Assembly: GCA_964469565.1 (NCBI GenBank)
Contig: CAYXZD010000003.1
Span: forward strand, 186,001-250,000
Length of the DNA: 64,000 bases
Source: GCA-2720975 sp964469565
Lineage (GTDB): Bacteria > Planctomycetota > UBA1135 > GCA-002686595
Direction: 5' to 3'
Notes under the pieces: generated by a model
Told to the model about the DNA's origin: nothing
Databases searched by the model: none
Seen by the model: only the letters and a program-made list of their open reading frames with translations
Translations under genes and position numbers: made by a program
Shown here: piece by piece, positions 1 through 8,642 of the stretch
Position numbering within the stretch: the first letter of the stretch is position 1
Layout: each line of letters begins with the position of its first letter

Positions 1-1056
1 TGCCTCGTGCTGGGGCGGGCAGATTACTGCGGCGTGAATAAGAAGACCATGTTCACGGTGATGAACTACATGTTGCCCGAACAGGGGCATATGTCCATGC
101 ACTGCTCGGCAAACGTGGGCAAGGGCGGCGATGGCGCCATCCTGTTTGGACTGTCCGGCACAGGCAAGACAACCTTGAGCGCTGACCCCGAGCGCTTGCT
201 CGTGGGCGATGATGAAACGGCCTGGACGGAGAGCGGCATTTCCAATCTAGAAGATGGCTGTTATGCCAAACTCATCAACCTTGATAAGGAGGCCGAGCCC
301 ATCATCGCGGCTGCCCTCTCAATGCCTGGCACGCTTATTGAAAACGTCCCAGCCTTGCCGGGTAAGCGCCTTGAGGACACCGACCCCCAAGAGTTCGACT
401 TGTTCGACAATTCACGGACGGAGAACACGCGGTTCAGCTATCCCTTGACGTGTAACCCCGATGTGGCTGAAGGAGCGCGCGGACCTCATCCCGAGACCAT
501 TGTCTTGCTCACTGCAGACGCCTTCGGAGTCCTGCCGCCGGTTTCGGTGCTCGATGCCAAGGAAGTCATGTACCACTTTGTCATGGGTTTCACAGCCAAA
601 CTCGCAGGTACTGAGGTCGGTATTACAGAGCCCAAGGCGGCGTTTAGTGCCTGTTTTGGCGCTCCATTCATGGCCCATCACCCCAGCGTGTACGCGAAGG
701 GACTCGCTGAGAAGATGGCCCAGCATGATGCGCGCTGCATTCTTCTCAACACTGGCTGGGGCGGAGGCCCCTTTGGGGTTGGAAGTCGTATTTCAATCAA
801 GGACACCCGTGCACTCCTGAATGCTGCATTGCGGGGGGATCTGCACGCTGAAGGCGCTGAATACGATGTACACCCCGTCTTCAATCTGAAAATGCCCAAG
901 AGCTGTCCAGGTGTGGAGGCTGAAATCCTGAATCCCCGCAATTCGTGGGAGGACCAAGACGCCTACGATGCTGCGGCGGTCAAGCTGCGTGACATGTTCC
1001 GGGCTCACTTTGAAGAGAAGGGCTTTGATGAGCTTGGCGTAGAAGCGGTGATGTAG
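1..1056 (+). CDS. pckA: Phosphoenolpyruvate carboxykinase (ATP), 3' part
   Basis: This is the C-terminal 351 residues of ATP-dependent PEP carboxykinase, the gluconeogenic enzyme that converts oxaloacetate plus ATP to PEP, CO2 and ADP. The frame is open to base 1, so the gene starts outside the window; full-length family members have about 530 residues. The signature segments are present in order: the MHCSANVG motif, the P-loop GLSGTGKTTLS, the second nucleotide/metal motif GDDETAW, then ENTRFSYP, LTADAFGVLPPVS and GITEP. The C-terminal ISIKDTRALL segment and the final part align well with the family from memory. No defect is visible in the part seen. A TPR gene follows 165 bp downstream. Confidence 0.96.
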   Translation, partial: CLVLGRADYCGVNKKTMFTVMNYMLPEQGHMSMHCSANVGKGGDGAILFGLSGTGKTTLSADPERLLVGDDETAWTESGISNLEDGCYAKLINLDKEAEPIIAAALSMPGTLIENVPALPGKRLEDTDPQEFDLFDNSRTENTRFSYPLTCNPDVAEGARGPHPETIVLLTADAFGVLPPVSVLDAKEVMYHFVMGFTAKLAGTEVGITEPKAAFSACFGAPFMAHHPSVYAKGLAEKMAQHDARCILLNTGWGGGPFGVGSRISIKDTRALLNAALRGDLHAEGAEYDVHPVFNLKMPKSCPGVEAEILNPRNSWEDQDAYDAAAVKLRDMFRAHFEEKGFDELGVEAVM

Positions 1057-1221
1057 GGCTTCCCTAGCCCACCGGGCGTTGAATGCCCCGAGTGCGGCCC
1101 GCTTTCTTGTTTGCATGCTCCGGGCGGAAAAGGGCCACGGGGCACAGATATGCCTACTGCTCGGCCGGCGGTTCGGCATAATGTGAGGCGGTTAGCCAAT
1201 CACCCCTAGGAGCTCCCTATC

Positions 1222-1656
1222 ATGACGGACATTTCTGAAAAGGCCCAGGGCCTCTACCTCGACGGACTCAAGCTGTACGGCGAGAACAAGCATCAAGAGG
1301 CGGTGGAAGTCTACCGACAGGCACTAGAGGTGCAGCCGGAGTGGACTGATGCCATGCATGGGTTGGCCATGGCCTTGATGCACTCTGGCGACGTGGACGA
1401 GGCCATTGTGGTCGGCAAGCGCATATGCGAGTTGGATCCTGATGACGCGTTCGCCCATACAAGCCTGTCGATGTTCTATCAGCGCAAGAGCGTCATTGCC
1501 CGAGAGGAAGGCGATGCGATTGCGTCTATGGGCTACATCGAAGATGCTGAGAACGAGGGCTCAAAGGCGCGCATGATTTCCTGGAAGGAAGAGCTGAAGA
1601 AAAACCCAGATGCGCCTCCGCCGGGTCCGGCGGGCAGCATGAACGTGATCCAGTAA
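1222..1656 (+). CDS. Small cytosolic TPR protein
   Basis: A 144-residue protein with no signal peptide. Residues about 5-105 contain tetratricopeptide repeats: a first repeat around GLKLYGENKHQEAVEVYRQALEVQP and a second around GLAMALMHSGDVDEAI, followed by a partial third. The C-terminus is a short acidic/basic and Pro-rich tail. The ATG is preceded by AGGAG at 1208-1212 with good spacing, which supports this start. TPR proteins are protein-interaction scaffolds; nothing here identifies the partner. It sits between pckA and a convergent SufT-like gene. The call as a TPR protein is secure; the specific role is unknown. Confidence 0.88.
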   Translation: MTDISEKAQGLYLDGLKLYGENKHQEAVEVYRQALEVQPEWTDAMHGLAMALMHSGDVDEAIVVGKRICELDPDDAFAHTSLSMFYQRKSVIAREEGDAIASMGYIEDAENEGSKARMISWKEELKKNPDAPPPGPAGSMNVIQ

Positions 1657-1732
1657 GAGCTCTGCTCAACCGAACGGCTTGTGATGTGTTGAATGGGGAG
1701 ACCCAGCGGGGGCGGCCATCATCCTGCCCAGG

Positions 1733-2047
1733 CTATTCCTCGTCCTCGTCTTCCATGCCCAAGATCTTGCGACCTTCGGCGCTGATGAGCTGGGGCGTCC
1801 ACAGTGGTTGGTACACCACCTCGATTTTGGTTTCGGTGATCCCATCGATGACATCGACCCGTCTGCGCATCATTTCCGGAATCTCTTGAGCACTTGGGCA
1901 GGACTGGGAAGTCAGGGTCATGGTGATGTTCACGACACTCTCTTCAACGCCGACTTCATAGATCAGGCCCAGGTCCACGATGTTGACCGGAATCTCAGGA
2001 TCAAAGACCTTGCGCAGTTCGGTGTAGACGTCTTCGGGGGTGACCAT
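1733..2047 (-). CDS. MIP18/SufT-like (DUF59) iron-sulfur assembly protein
   Basis: A 104-residue single-domain protein of the MIP18/PaaD/SufT (DUF59) family. The N-terminus has the family pattern VYTELRKVFDPEIPVNIVDLGLIYEV, with the conserved DPE and DLGLIY. The middle has ITMTLTSQSCPSA with the conserved cysteine (about residue 51), matching the reactive Cys of the family. Members help mature Fe-S proteins, as SufT and the phenylacetate PaaD do. It stands alone, convergent with the TPR gene, rather than inside a suf operon, so a housekeeping Fe-S carrier or assembly role is inferred. The acidic tail (MEDEDEE) is unremarkable. Confidence 0.85.
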   Translation of the reverse strand: MVTPEDVYTELRKVFDPEIPVNIVDLGLIYEVGVEESVVNITMTLTSQSCPSAQEIPEMMRRRVDVIDGITETKIEVVYQPLWTPQLISAEGRKILGMEDEDEE

Positions 2048-2197
2048 GGTGAATCTATGTCGGAGCCTCTTGGGGCCCGTGAGGAAGTGATGGAGTGGGG
2101 GCGGCTGGGAGAGGCAGCAGAATACTCACGTCGCCCCTCAAACTCTACCCTTCACGGTAGGTTTTGCGGAGTGCAGGTGTGCTAGGCTGGCTGAGTC

Positions 2198-3076
2198 ATG
2201 ATTCAGTATGAAGGAAGCCTGTTTCGCCCTCCCAGCGAGGCCAACTCACTCATTCTGCAGGCAACGCTTGGGTGCAGTTACAACCGTTGCACCTTCTGCG
2301 CCATGTATCGCGAAAAACGATTCAGGGTTCGTTCCTTGGAAGACCTGCGTGCGGAAATCGCTTGGGCAGGCACTCACATGGATCGGGTGCACAAGGTCTT
2401 CCTCGCAGATGGGGACGCCTTGATTGCAAAGGCCAGCTTCTTGGAGGCAGTCCTCGATGAATTGAATGCGACCTTTCCGGATCTACGGCGAGTCAGTGTC
2501 TACGCCTCCCCTCAGGCTCTTGCCGTGCGCACGATGGAGGAGATGCGTCGACTCAAAGGAAAGGGGCTGTCCCTGTATTACCTCGGCGTGGAGTCGGGGG
2601 ATGACAGGGTCCTCGGGCACTTGGAAAAGGGAGTCGACGCCCAGGAGATGGTTCGTGTAGCGCTCAAGGCGCAGGCCGCAGGGGTGAAATTGTCGACCAT
2701 GATTCTGCTCGGGGCAGGGGGCCGATCAGGATCTCTTAGGCATGCTGAGGAATCTGGAAAGGTGATCAGTGCGATTTCTCCCCGCTTCATCAGTACGCTT
2801 GTGATGACGCCAGTTGAGGGGACGCCCCTGTGGGATGAGGCCCAGTGTGGGCAAGTGGATGAGCTGAGTCCGGTTGAGCTGGCGCGCGAATTGCACAAGT
2901 TCATTGCCCATCTGGACGTGGCAGGGGGCGTCTTTCGTTCCAACCATGCCAGCAACTACCTAGCCCTCAAGGGCAACCTCCCCCGTGATCGGCAGGCACT
3001 GCTCGATTATCTCGATGGTGTGATAGCACGGCCCCAAGCAGCCCATTTCGCGCCGGAGTGGATTAGGGGGCTGTAG
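2198..3076 (+). CDS. Radical SAM protein with a CX4CX2C cluster motif
   Basis: A 292-residue radical SAM enzyme. The cluster motif at about residues 26-34 reads GCSYNRCTFCAMY, so the spacing is C-X4-C-X2-C, not the usual C-X3-C-X2-C. Other radical SAM landmarks follow: GVESGDD near residue 132 (SAM-binding strand) and a C-terminal segment beginning TLVMTPVEGTPL. From memory a COG1032-type subfamily beginning with an RPPSEAxSLxLQATxGC pattern has this spacing. Such proteins are often annotated as coproporphyrinogen oxidase without evidence, and I do not assign a substrate. The ATG start gives the conserved MIQYEGSLFRPPSEA N-terminus. No partner gene is adjacent. Confidence 0.88.
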   Translation: MIQYEGSLFRPPSEANSLILQATLGCSYNRCTFCAMYREKRFRVRSLEDLRAEIAWAGTHMDRVHKVFLADGDALIAKASFLEAVLDELNATFPDLRRVSVYASPQALAVRTMEEMRRLKGKGLSLYYLGVESGDDRVLGHLEKGVDAQEMVRVALKAQAAGVKLSTMILLGAGGRSGSLRHAEESGKVISAISPRFISTLVMTPVEGTPLWDEAQCGQVDELSPVELARELHKFIAHLDVAGGVFRSNHASNYLALKGNLPRDRQALLDYLDGVIARPQAAHFAPEWIRGL

Positions 3077-3182
3077 GCACAGGCCCAAGAGCCTACGCAA
3101 AGCAGACGAATTTGGGCCTTCCCTCCACGGCGGCGCAACGCACAATGGGCGCCTCCTTTGTTCCTGGCCCGAGGTTCCCCCC

Positions 3183-5033
3183 ATGTCTCCACGCTGCGTT
3201 CCGGCCTTGTTCGCCGTCGCCCTACTCTTATCCTCCAGTCGAGCGACGGCTCAAAACCGCGCGCTGCCCCCGGAGCCCCATGCTTTACAGGGAGTGCAAC
3301 TGAGTCTGGGCGAGGACGCTCCGTTGCGGACGCTGCTTCTTCGTGACGGGCGTATCGAGGCTGTGCAGTCGGCCACAGATACCATCCCAGCTGACATGGT
3401 TGTCATTGATGGAACGGGCCTTTTCGCGACGCCAGCTTTCATTGACGCTTGGACCGCGACCGGGTGTGAGACTCCAAGTCCTGTCGCATCTCAGGACCGG
3501 CCTGCTTCGGAGGGTGCCAATGTCCGGATTGATATGCGGCATGCGAACCGCAAGGGCATCCAGCCAGCGTTTTCTGCGGCGAGTGTTTTTGGCCTTAGTG
3601 AGGACGAAGCAGAGGGTCACCGCCAAGCCGGTTTTGGTGTACTTCTCAGTGCTCCCGGGGGAGAAATACTCGCGGGACGCAGCGTCTTGGCCGTGATTCG
3701 GGATGCTGCTGCACGCAACCTCATTATCCGAGACCAAGTGTTTCAGCATGCAGCATTCCAAGCGAGCGGTGGGGGCTACCCCAATACCCTCATGGGTTTC
3801 CATGCTCAGCTACGCCAGTTCTTCTACGATACGCTTCACCACCAGCAGCTTGAGGCGCGGCGCCTAGAGGGAAAACTCGGAGGCCGCCCAGCCTATGATT
3901 TAGATCTTGCCACAGGTGCGTTGCTGCTATCAGGTGAGGAGCGGGTAGTGTGTCGTGCGGACAGTGCTCGTGACATTCGGCGCTGGATACGCCTAGCGGA
4001 TGAATTCGGCCTCAACATTGCCATCGCAGGGGGGCGAGATGCCTGGAAGGCTGCTGCGGAACTCAAGGCGCGGGAGATACCGGTTGTTCTCAATCTGGAC
4101 TGGGGGGAAGAAGTTGCGGACCCAGATGCCAAGCTTGATGACGCGGATTCTTCAGAGGGCCCGGTGAACTCAGCGGAGATCCAGGAGGGCGATGGAGCCG
4201 CAGACCCTGAAGCGGCAGGGGTGTTGGATTCAGTCCCCGATTCCGAGCTTGGCGATGATGAGACTTCCGAGGAGGATGTTGGTCCAGATTTCAATTACCA
4301 CGAGCCTGCAGCTGTCGCTCGGGAGAAGCGGCGCCTTTGGGAGGAGCGGCGTGACAACGCATTACGCCTTCAAGAGTCTGGGGTGCGGATTCTCTTTGGT
4401 ACCGGAGCAGGGTCTGCGAGCGATCTCATGAAGAATATACGTAAACTCATCGATCTCGGATTCCCGAGCGACGCAGCACTCTCTGCCCTCACAGGTGGGA
4501 CGGCTGAGTGGTTTGACCTAAGCGCAGACTTTGGTCGGCTCACCAGTGGCCGCTCAGCCACTTTGAACCTTTGGAGTGCACACCCCGCTGAGAAGGAGGC
4601 TCAAGTGGTTTGGTCCTTTGTAGACGGGTATCCCCAAGAATTCGAGGTGGAGACAGATTCGTCAGAAGGCCCTGCTGATGGGGTCGATCTCAGCGGAGAC
4701 TGGGACTACACACTGACATTCGGCGAGGATCAAGAGGGCTCGATTTCCCTGAAGATGGACGAGGGCGGGGATGTCACGGGTACGGCAGAGATCATGAATC
4801 CGCGCGACGACACCCTCCAGACAGCCAAGGTCACCGGTCATGTGAGTGGACACAAAGTGAGGCTCACCATTCGCGTCAACTTTGGGTCAACGGAGAGTCA
4901 ATTGAAGTTTGCGGGGAAGGTCAAGGATGATTCGTTCAAGGCCAAAGGAACCTTCAAGGCAGGTAGCTATGAAATGGACCTCGCACTCAAAGCAACCCGA
5001 ACACCTGACCACCTGAATGGAGGTGCTAACTAG
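3183..5033 (+). CDS. Secreted amidohydrolase-like protein, active site degenerate
   Basis: A 616-residue secreted protein with a signal peptide (residues 1 to about 24, ending ATAQ). Residues about 30-500 follow the imidazolonepropionase/dihydroorotase-like amidohydrolase layout, including the LLRDGRIEAV strand and the C-terminal ALSALTGGTAEWFDLS-type segment. The metal-binding HxH that normally follows the FIDA strand is absent: the sequence is FIDAWTATG at about residues 86-94. An acidic low-complexity insert occupies about residues 315-375. Residues about 508-612 form a separate beta-rich, lipocalin-like tail. The stop overlaps the GTG of the next gene by one base, so the two are translated together. 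Probably a structural or partner subunit for the next protein, by inference. Confidence 0.8.
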   Translation: MSPRCVPALFAVALLLSSSRATAQNRALPPEPHALQGVQLSLGEDAPLRTLLLRDGRIEAVQSATDTIPADMVVIDGTGLFATPAFIDAWTATGCETPSPVASQDRPASEGANVRIDMRHANRKGIQPAFSAASVFGLSEDEAEGHRQAGFGVLLSAPGGEILAGRSVLAVIRDAAARNLIIRDQVFQHAAFQASGGGYPNTLMGFHAQLRQFFYDTLHHQQLEARRLEGKLGGRPAYDLDLATGALLLSGEERVVCRADSARDIRRWIRLADEFGLNIAIAGGRDAWKAAAELKAREIPVVLNLDWGEEVADPDAKLDDADSSEGPVNSAEIQEGDGAADPEAAGVLDSVPDSELGDDETSEEDVGPDFNYHEPAAVAREKRRLWEERRDNALRLQESGVRILFGTGAGSASDLMKNIRKLIDLGFPSDAALSALTGGTAEWFDLSADFGRLTSGRSATLNLWSAHPAEKEAQVVWSFVDGYPQEFEVETDSSEGPADGVDLSGDWDYTLTFGEDQEGSISLKMDEGGDVTGTAEIMNPRDDTLQTAKVTGHVSGHKVRLTIRVNFGSTESQLKFAGKVKDDSFKAKGTFKAGSYEMDLALKATRTPDHLNGGAN

Positions 5034-7744
5034 TGGCTACTACAGTCATTGCCAAAAGGGCTCTTGGGGCCCTGCTTGCCGGTGCGCTCGCGACAGCGGC
5101 TGCGGGCTCTAGCGATCACCCCTTTGAAACAGACGCTCATCGTGTCCCACGATTGGAGTTGACCGGCCCGGTGGTTCTGCAGGGAGCCACGATTCACAGT
5201 GCGGTTCGCCCCGCATTTGTGGGGACCGTTGTGGTGGCTCTGGGGAAGATCGTCGATGTCGTTCCCGCTGATGCCCCATTTGAAACTCCGAAAGGTGCTG
5301 TGGTGTGGGATCTCACTGGCCAACACCTCGCTCCTGGCGTAGTAGACACCCACTCTCACCTGGCGATTGAGCGGGGAATCAACGAGGGGACGGTCTCGAT
5401 CACGGCAGAGGTGACCATGCGCGATGTGGTCAATGCCGATGATATTGGGATCTATCGGGCTCTCGCGGGTGGCGTGACGACCATCCGCCTCTTACACGGA
5501 TCGGCCAATGCCATCGGCGGCCGGGATGCAGTGTTGAAGTTGCGTTGGGGTGTGACGGCGGACGAGCTCTTAATCTCGGATGCAGAACAAGGCATCAAGT
5601 TTGCCCTGGGCGAGAACCCTAAGCGATCGAATTGGGGAAGTGCGGGCCGCTTCCCAAGTACGCGGATGGGAATAGAGGCGCTTTATCAGCGCGCATTCGC
5701 TCGTGCCCGGGAGTATCAGGCGGACTTGGACCGGCATGCCGCACAGGTGGCGGCTGGTGAGGATCCCGCGCCGATTCGGCGCGACCTTCGCCTTGAGGTA
5801 TTGGCGGACATTCTGGCTCAGAACGTCATTGTCCATTCACATTGCTACCGAGCGGATGAAATCTTGATGCTCATTCGTACGGCACAGCAGTTTGGGTTTC
5901 GAATCGGCACCCTGCAGCACGTCTTGGAAGGCTATAAGGTCGCCCATGAAATGGCCGAAGCGGGTGTGCCTGGTTCAGCATTTGCGGATTGGTGGGGTTA
6001 CAAAATCGAAGCCTATGATGCGATTCCCCAAGCGCCGGCACTCATGATGGAGGCTGGCGTGCTGACGTCGATCAACTCTGACTCCGACGAGATGATTCGC
6101 CGGCTCTATGGGGAGGCGGCCAAGTCGATTCACTATGCGGGGCTCGACCGGGTGTCGGCCCTGCAGCTCGTCACCTTGAATGGTGCAAAGCAATTGGGGC
6201 TCGGGGACCGTCTGGGATCGATCGAGAAAGGCAAGGATGCAGACATGGTGTTGCTCAACGGCGACCCCCTCTCAAGCACTTCACGCGTTCAGTGGACAAT
6301 GGTAGAGGGCGACATCGCATTTGAGCGCCGCGATGCTTTTGGGCTGGATGGGGGGACCCTTGAGGTCAGGCCCATTGCGGAGCCTCCTCGCCCGGGTGCG
6401 GCAGATTTAGAGGGGCCGCTGACCGTGTTGGCGGGCGGCACCATCCACACGGTGACGGGTGGTGTTATCCAAGGCGGCACCCTAGTCATGCGAGGCAACA
6501 GAATCGTGGCCGTTCAAAAAGAGTGGAGCGATTTGAAGGGCGCACGCGTATTGGATATGACCGGCCTGCACTTGTGGCCGGGAATGATCTCACTCAACAG
6601 CACAGTAGGCCTGCATGAGATTGGGTCAATCAAGGCCACAAACGACACCTCCGAAATCGGCGGCAATCAGCCAGACTTGCGGGTCACGGGGTCGATTCAT
6701 GCTGAATCTGCCCACGTGGGTGTCACGCGCCACAATGGAATCACGCGCACGCAGACTTCACCCCAGGGTGGAGGACCGCTGCGAGGTCAGTCAGCAGTAT
6801 TGAAGTTGGACGGGTTCACATGGGAGGAGATGTTGACCGTGGACCGAGACATGCTGCACGTGCGCTTCCCTCGCATCTCCAACCGTGATGAGGACGATCA
6901 CGCAGGCCACGCGGGAACGGAACACATTCACGACAACATTTGTGGTCACAGCCACGGTGAGTACGACTGTTACACTTCAGGTGCGGGTCCCGTGGCTGTC
7001 GATGGCGAGGAGGGTGAGTCCCGTGGAAAAACCGACGAAGCCGTCAAGGAGCTAGCTAAAGTATTCGAGCAGGCTCGTGAGTATGGGCGACGCAAGGATG
7101 GGGCGCGCGAATATGGCCAGCCCACCCCGGTCTTTGATGCACGACTTGATGCGCTTGTGCCCTTCGCCCGCGGGGAAAAGCCGATTGCTTTGCACGCAAG
7201 CAATGCCCAGACCATTCTGACTGCGGCTGAATTCGCCCAGGACCATGATCTGGATGCCGTGCTTTATGGAGCGCGCGAGGGTTGGAAGGTGGCCGAGACT
7301 CTCGCTCAGATTGGCATGCCCGTTGTGGTGGGTTCGGTATGGGCCCTGCCTTCAACCAAGTACGACCCCTATGACAGTGCTTTTGCGAACGCGGCCGTGT
7401 TGCATCGAGCGGGAGTGCGCATCGCGATTACGACGAGCGATTCAGAGAACGAGCGCAATCTGCCCTTTCAGGCCGCAACGGCAGCAGCATTCGGTCTTCC
7501 CCAGGAAGAAGCCGTGCGGGCAGTAACCTGGTACCCCGCACAGATTCTGGGTCTTGAAGAGCAATTGGGAAGCCTGCAAGCCGGCAAGCTAGCGGACGTG
7601 GTCGTTACGACTGGGCACCTACTGGAGATTGACTCGGCTGTTCAGTACCTGTTCATCGATGGCCAGGAAGTGGATTTGTCGGATGACAAGCACTCGCTCC
7701 TGTATAAACGCTACAGGAGCCGATTGCAGGAATTGAAACGCTGA
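5033..7744 (+). CDS. Secreted tandem amidohydrolase with His-rich insert
   Basis: A 903-residue exported protein (signal segment residues 1 to about 25) made of two amidohydrolase units. The first unit (about 45-450) is intact: GVVDTHSHL at 102-110 gives the metal-binding HxH, with VLKL, VHSHCYR, LQHVLEG and NSDSDE supplying further typical ligands, and GSIEKGKDADMVLLNGDP closing the domain. The second unit (about 459-900) has a closing GSLQAGKLADVVV segment but lacks HxH at the expected point (GMISLNSTVGL). A His/Asp/Glu-rich segment with two cysteines lies at about residues 617-647. The GTG start overlaps the preceding stop. Predicted periplasmic metal-dependent amidase or peptidase; substrate unknown. 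Confidence 0.85.
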   Translation: MATTVIAKRALGALLAGALATAAAGSSDHPFETDAHRVPRLELTGPVVLQGATIHSAVRPAFVGTVVVALGKIVDVVPADAPFETPKGAVVWDLTGQHLAPGVVDTHSHLAIERGINEGTVSITAEVTMRDVVNADDIGIYRALAGGVTTIRLLHGSANAIGGRDAVLKLRWGVTADELLISDAEQGIKFALGENPKRSNWGSAGRFPSTRMGIEALYQRAFARAREYQADLDRHAAQVAAGEDPAPIRRDLRLEVLADILAQNVIVHSHCYRADEILMLIRTAQQFGFRIGTLQHVLEGYKVAHEMAEAGVPGSAFADWWGYKIEAYDAIPQAPALMMEAGVLTSINSDSDEMIRRLYGEAAKSIHYAGLDRVSALQLVTLNGAKQLGLGDRLGSIEKGKDADMVLLNGDPLSSTSRVQWTMVEGDIAFERRDAFGLDGGTLEVRPIAEPPRPGAADLEGPLTVLAGGTIHTVTGGVIQGGTLVMRGNRIVAVQKEWSDLKGARVLDMTGLHLWPGMISLNSTVGLHEIGSIKATNDTSEIGGNQPDLRVTGSIHAESAHVGVTRHNGITRTQTSPQGGGPLRGQSAVLKLDGFTWEEMLTVDRDMLHVRFPRISNRDEDDHAGHAGTEHIHDNICGHSHGEYDCYTSGAGPVAVDGEEGESRGKTDEAVKELAKVFEQAREYGRRKDGAREYGQPTPVFDARLDALVPFARGEKPIALHASNAQTILTAAEFAQDHDLDAVLYGAREGWKVAETLAQIGMPVVVGSVWALPSTKYDPYDSAFANAAVLHRAGVRIAITTSDSENERNLPFQAATAAAFGLPQEEAVRAVTWYPAQILGLEEQLGSLQAGKLADVVVTTGHLLEIDSAVQYLFIDGQEVDLSDDKHSLLYKRYRSRLQELKR

Positions 7745-7837
7745 ATCACCTCGGGTCGTCAGTTTCAAAGACCTCAAAGTAGGGCGCCATTGCTGACCCT
7801 TTCCATTTCGAGGAGCGGCTTGCCCCGATTCTTACCG

Positions 7838-7966
7838 TTACTGGACGAGTAGAACAGCGAGGAGGCCGACCCAAAGCACAATGCCAAGAATGGCCTGCTG
7901 GCGCTGGGCGGGCGTGCTCTTGCGGTTTATCATGAGGAGTGCAGGAAGGGACTCTGCTGGTTTCAT
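7838..7966 (-). CDS. Small single-pass membrane protein (42 aa)
   Basis: A 42-residue reading frame in an otherwise empty 387-bp gap. The ATG (7964-7966) has a strong Shine-Dalgarno AAGGAG a few bases upstream on the minus strand, which is rare among the genes here. The protein has a polar N-terminal half containing RKSTPAQRQQ, then a clean hydrophobic helix AILGIVLWVGLLAVLLV ending one residue before the stop. This layout suits a small inner-membrane protein. I do not recognise a family. Its 3' end faces the 3' end of the tandem amidohydrolase gene. It could be chance, but the ribosome-binding site and the amphipathic-then-hydrophobic layout argue for a gene. Confidence 0.5.
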   Translation of the reverse strand: MKPAESLPALLMINRKSTPAQRQQAILGIVLWVGLLAVLLVQ

Positions 7967-8131
7967 GGCGACTCCTTATAGTAGGCCCAGCGTGGATGGT
8001 TTTCATTCCGGTGATTGATTCTCGAGGGAGCGACTCGCCGGATAGCCCCTAGGAGTTGGTCGGAATGCCCTCCCAGGGGCGTAGAGCCGCATGGGCTACA
8101 ATTCCTCAACTGGTCTTGGCATAAGAAAACG

Positions 8132-8446
8132 ATGAGTAAGAAACAAATTGAGGTGGCTTGTCCGTGCTGCGCGTCCGTGCTGGTGGTTGATGTGCTGACA
8201 AGTAAGGTGATGGGCCACCGCCCTCCTAGTGAAGTGGATGAGACAGGCAAACCGGTTCTTGATGAGGGCCGTTGGCAAAGTGCTGCTGAACGGGTGGCGG
8301 GCAGGCACACTCGGGGCAAGGATGGGTTTGATGCAGCCCTCGGCAAGGAGCAATCGAGGGAGAGTGACTTGGACGATCTATTTGATGCGGCCCAGCGTAA
8401 GCTGAAAAAACGCAAGAAGGACCTGGAGGGTGGGGGCGGCTTCTAG
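8132..8446 (+). CDS. Small CPxC zinc-ribbon-like protein
   Basis: A 104-residue protein. The N-terminus carries VACPCCASVLVVD (residues about 8-20), half of a zinc-ribbon (one CPxC knuckle), and the second Cys pair is missing, so any metal site would need dimerisation. The C-terminal third is strongly charged, with DLDDLFDAAQRKLKKRKKDLEGGGG, which looks like a short basic helix and flexible tail. The ATG at 8132 is chosen because the upstream in-frame extension has no conserved look. Similar short CPCC proteins are common as conserved hypotheticals; no function is assigned. The 196 bp to the next gene holds no visible gene. Confidence 0.7.
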   Translation: MSKKQIEVACPCCASVLVVDVLTSKVMGHRPPSEVDETGKPVLDEGRWQSAAERVAGRHTRGKDGFDAALGKEQSRESDLDDLFDAAQRKLKKRKKDLEGGGGF

Positions 8447-8642
8447 GGTTTCGGCGGCAGTAGCTGGGAGGGGATGGGGTTGATCCAGGAGGGCTCGCCC
8501 ATCCCTATCCCCCGCCCACCCATTGGGGATTGACGATCGCCGGCTGGTGTCGGTGGCGGGAGAGCTGGGGAAAATATGAATATTCGAGGGAAACGAGGAT
8601 TGCAGACTGGCTTCCTCGTGGGCGTGGCGGCTCAATACGCCC

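Noticed and set aside
8015..8131. Upstream extension of the CPxC protein
   Set aside because: The added 39 residues look random; ATG 8132 matches where the conserved region starts.
7963..8415. A 150-residue minus-strand frame overlapping the small CPxC gene
   Set aside because: It overlaps a better supported plus-strand gene and has no recognisable domain.
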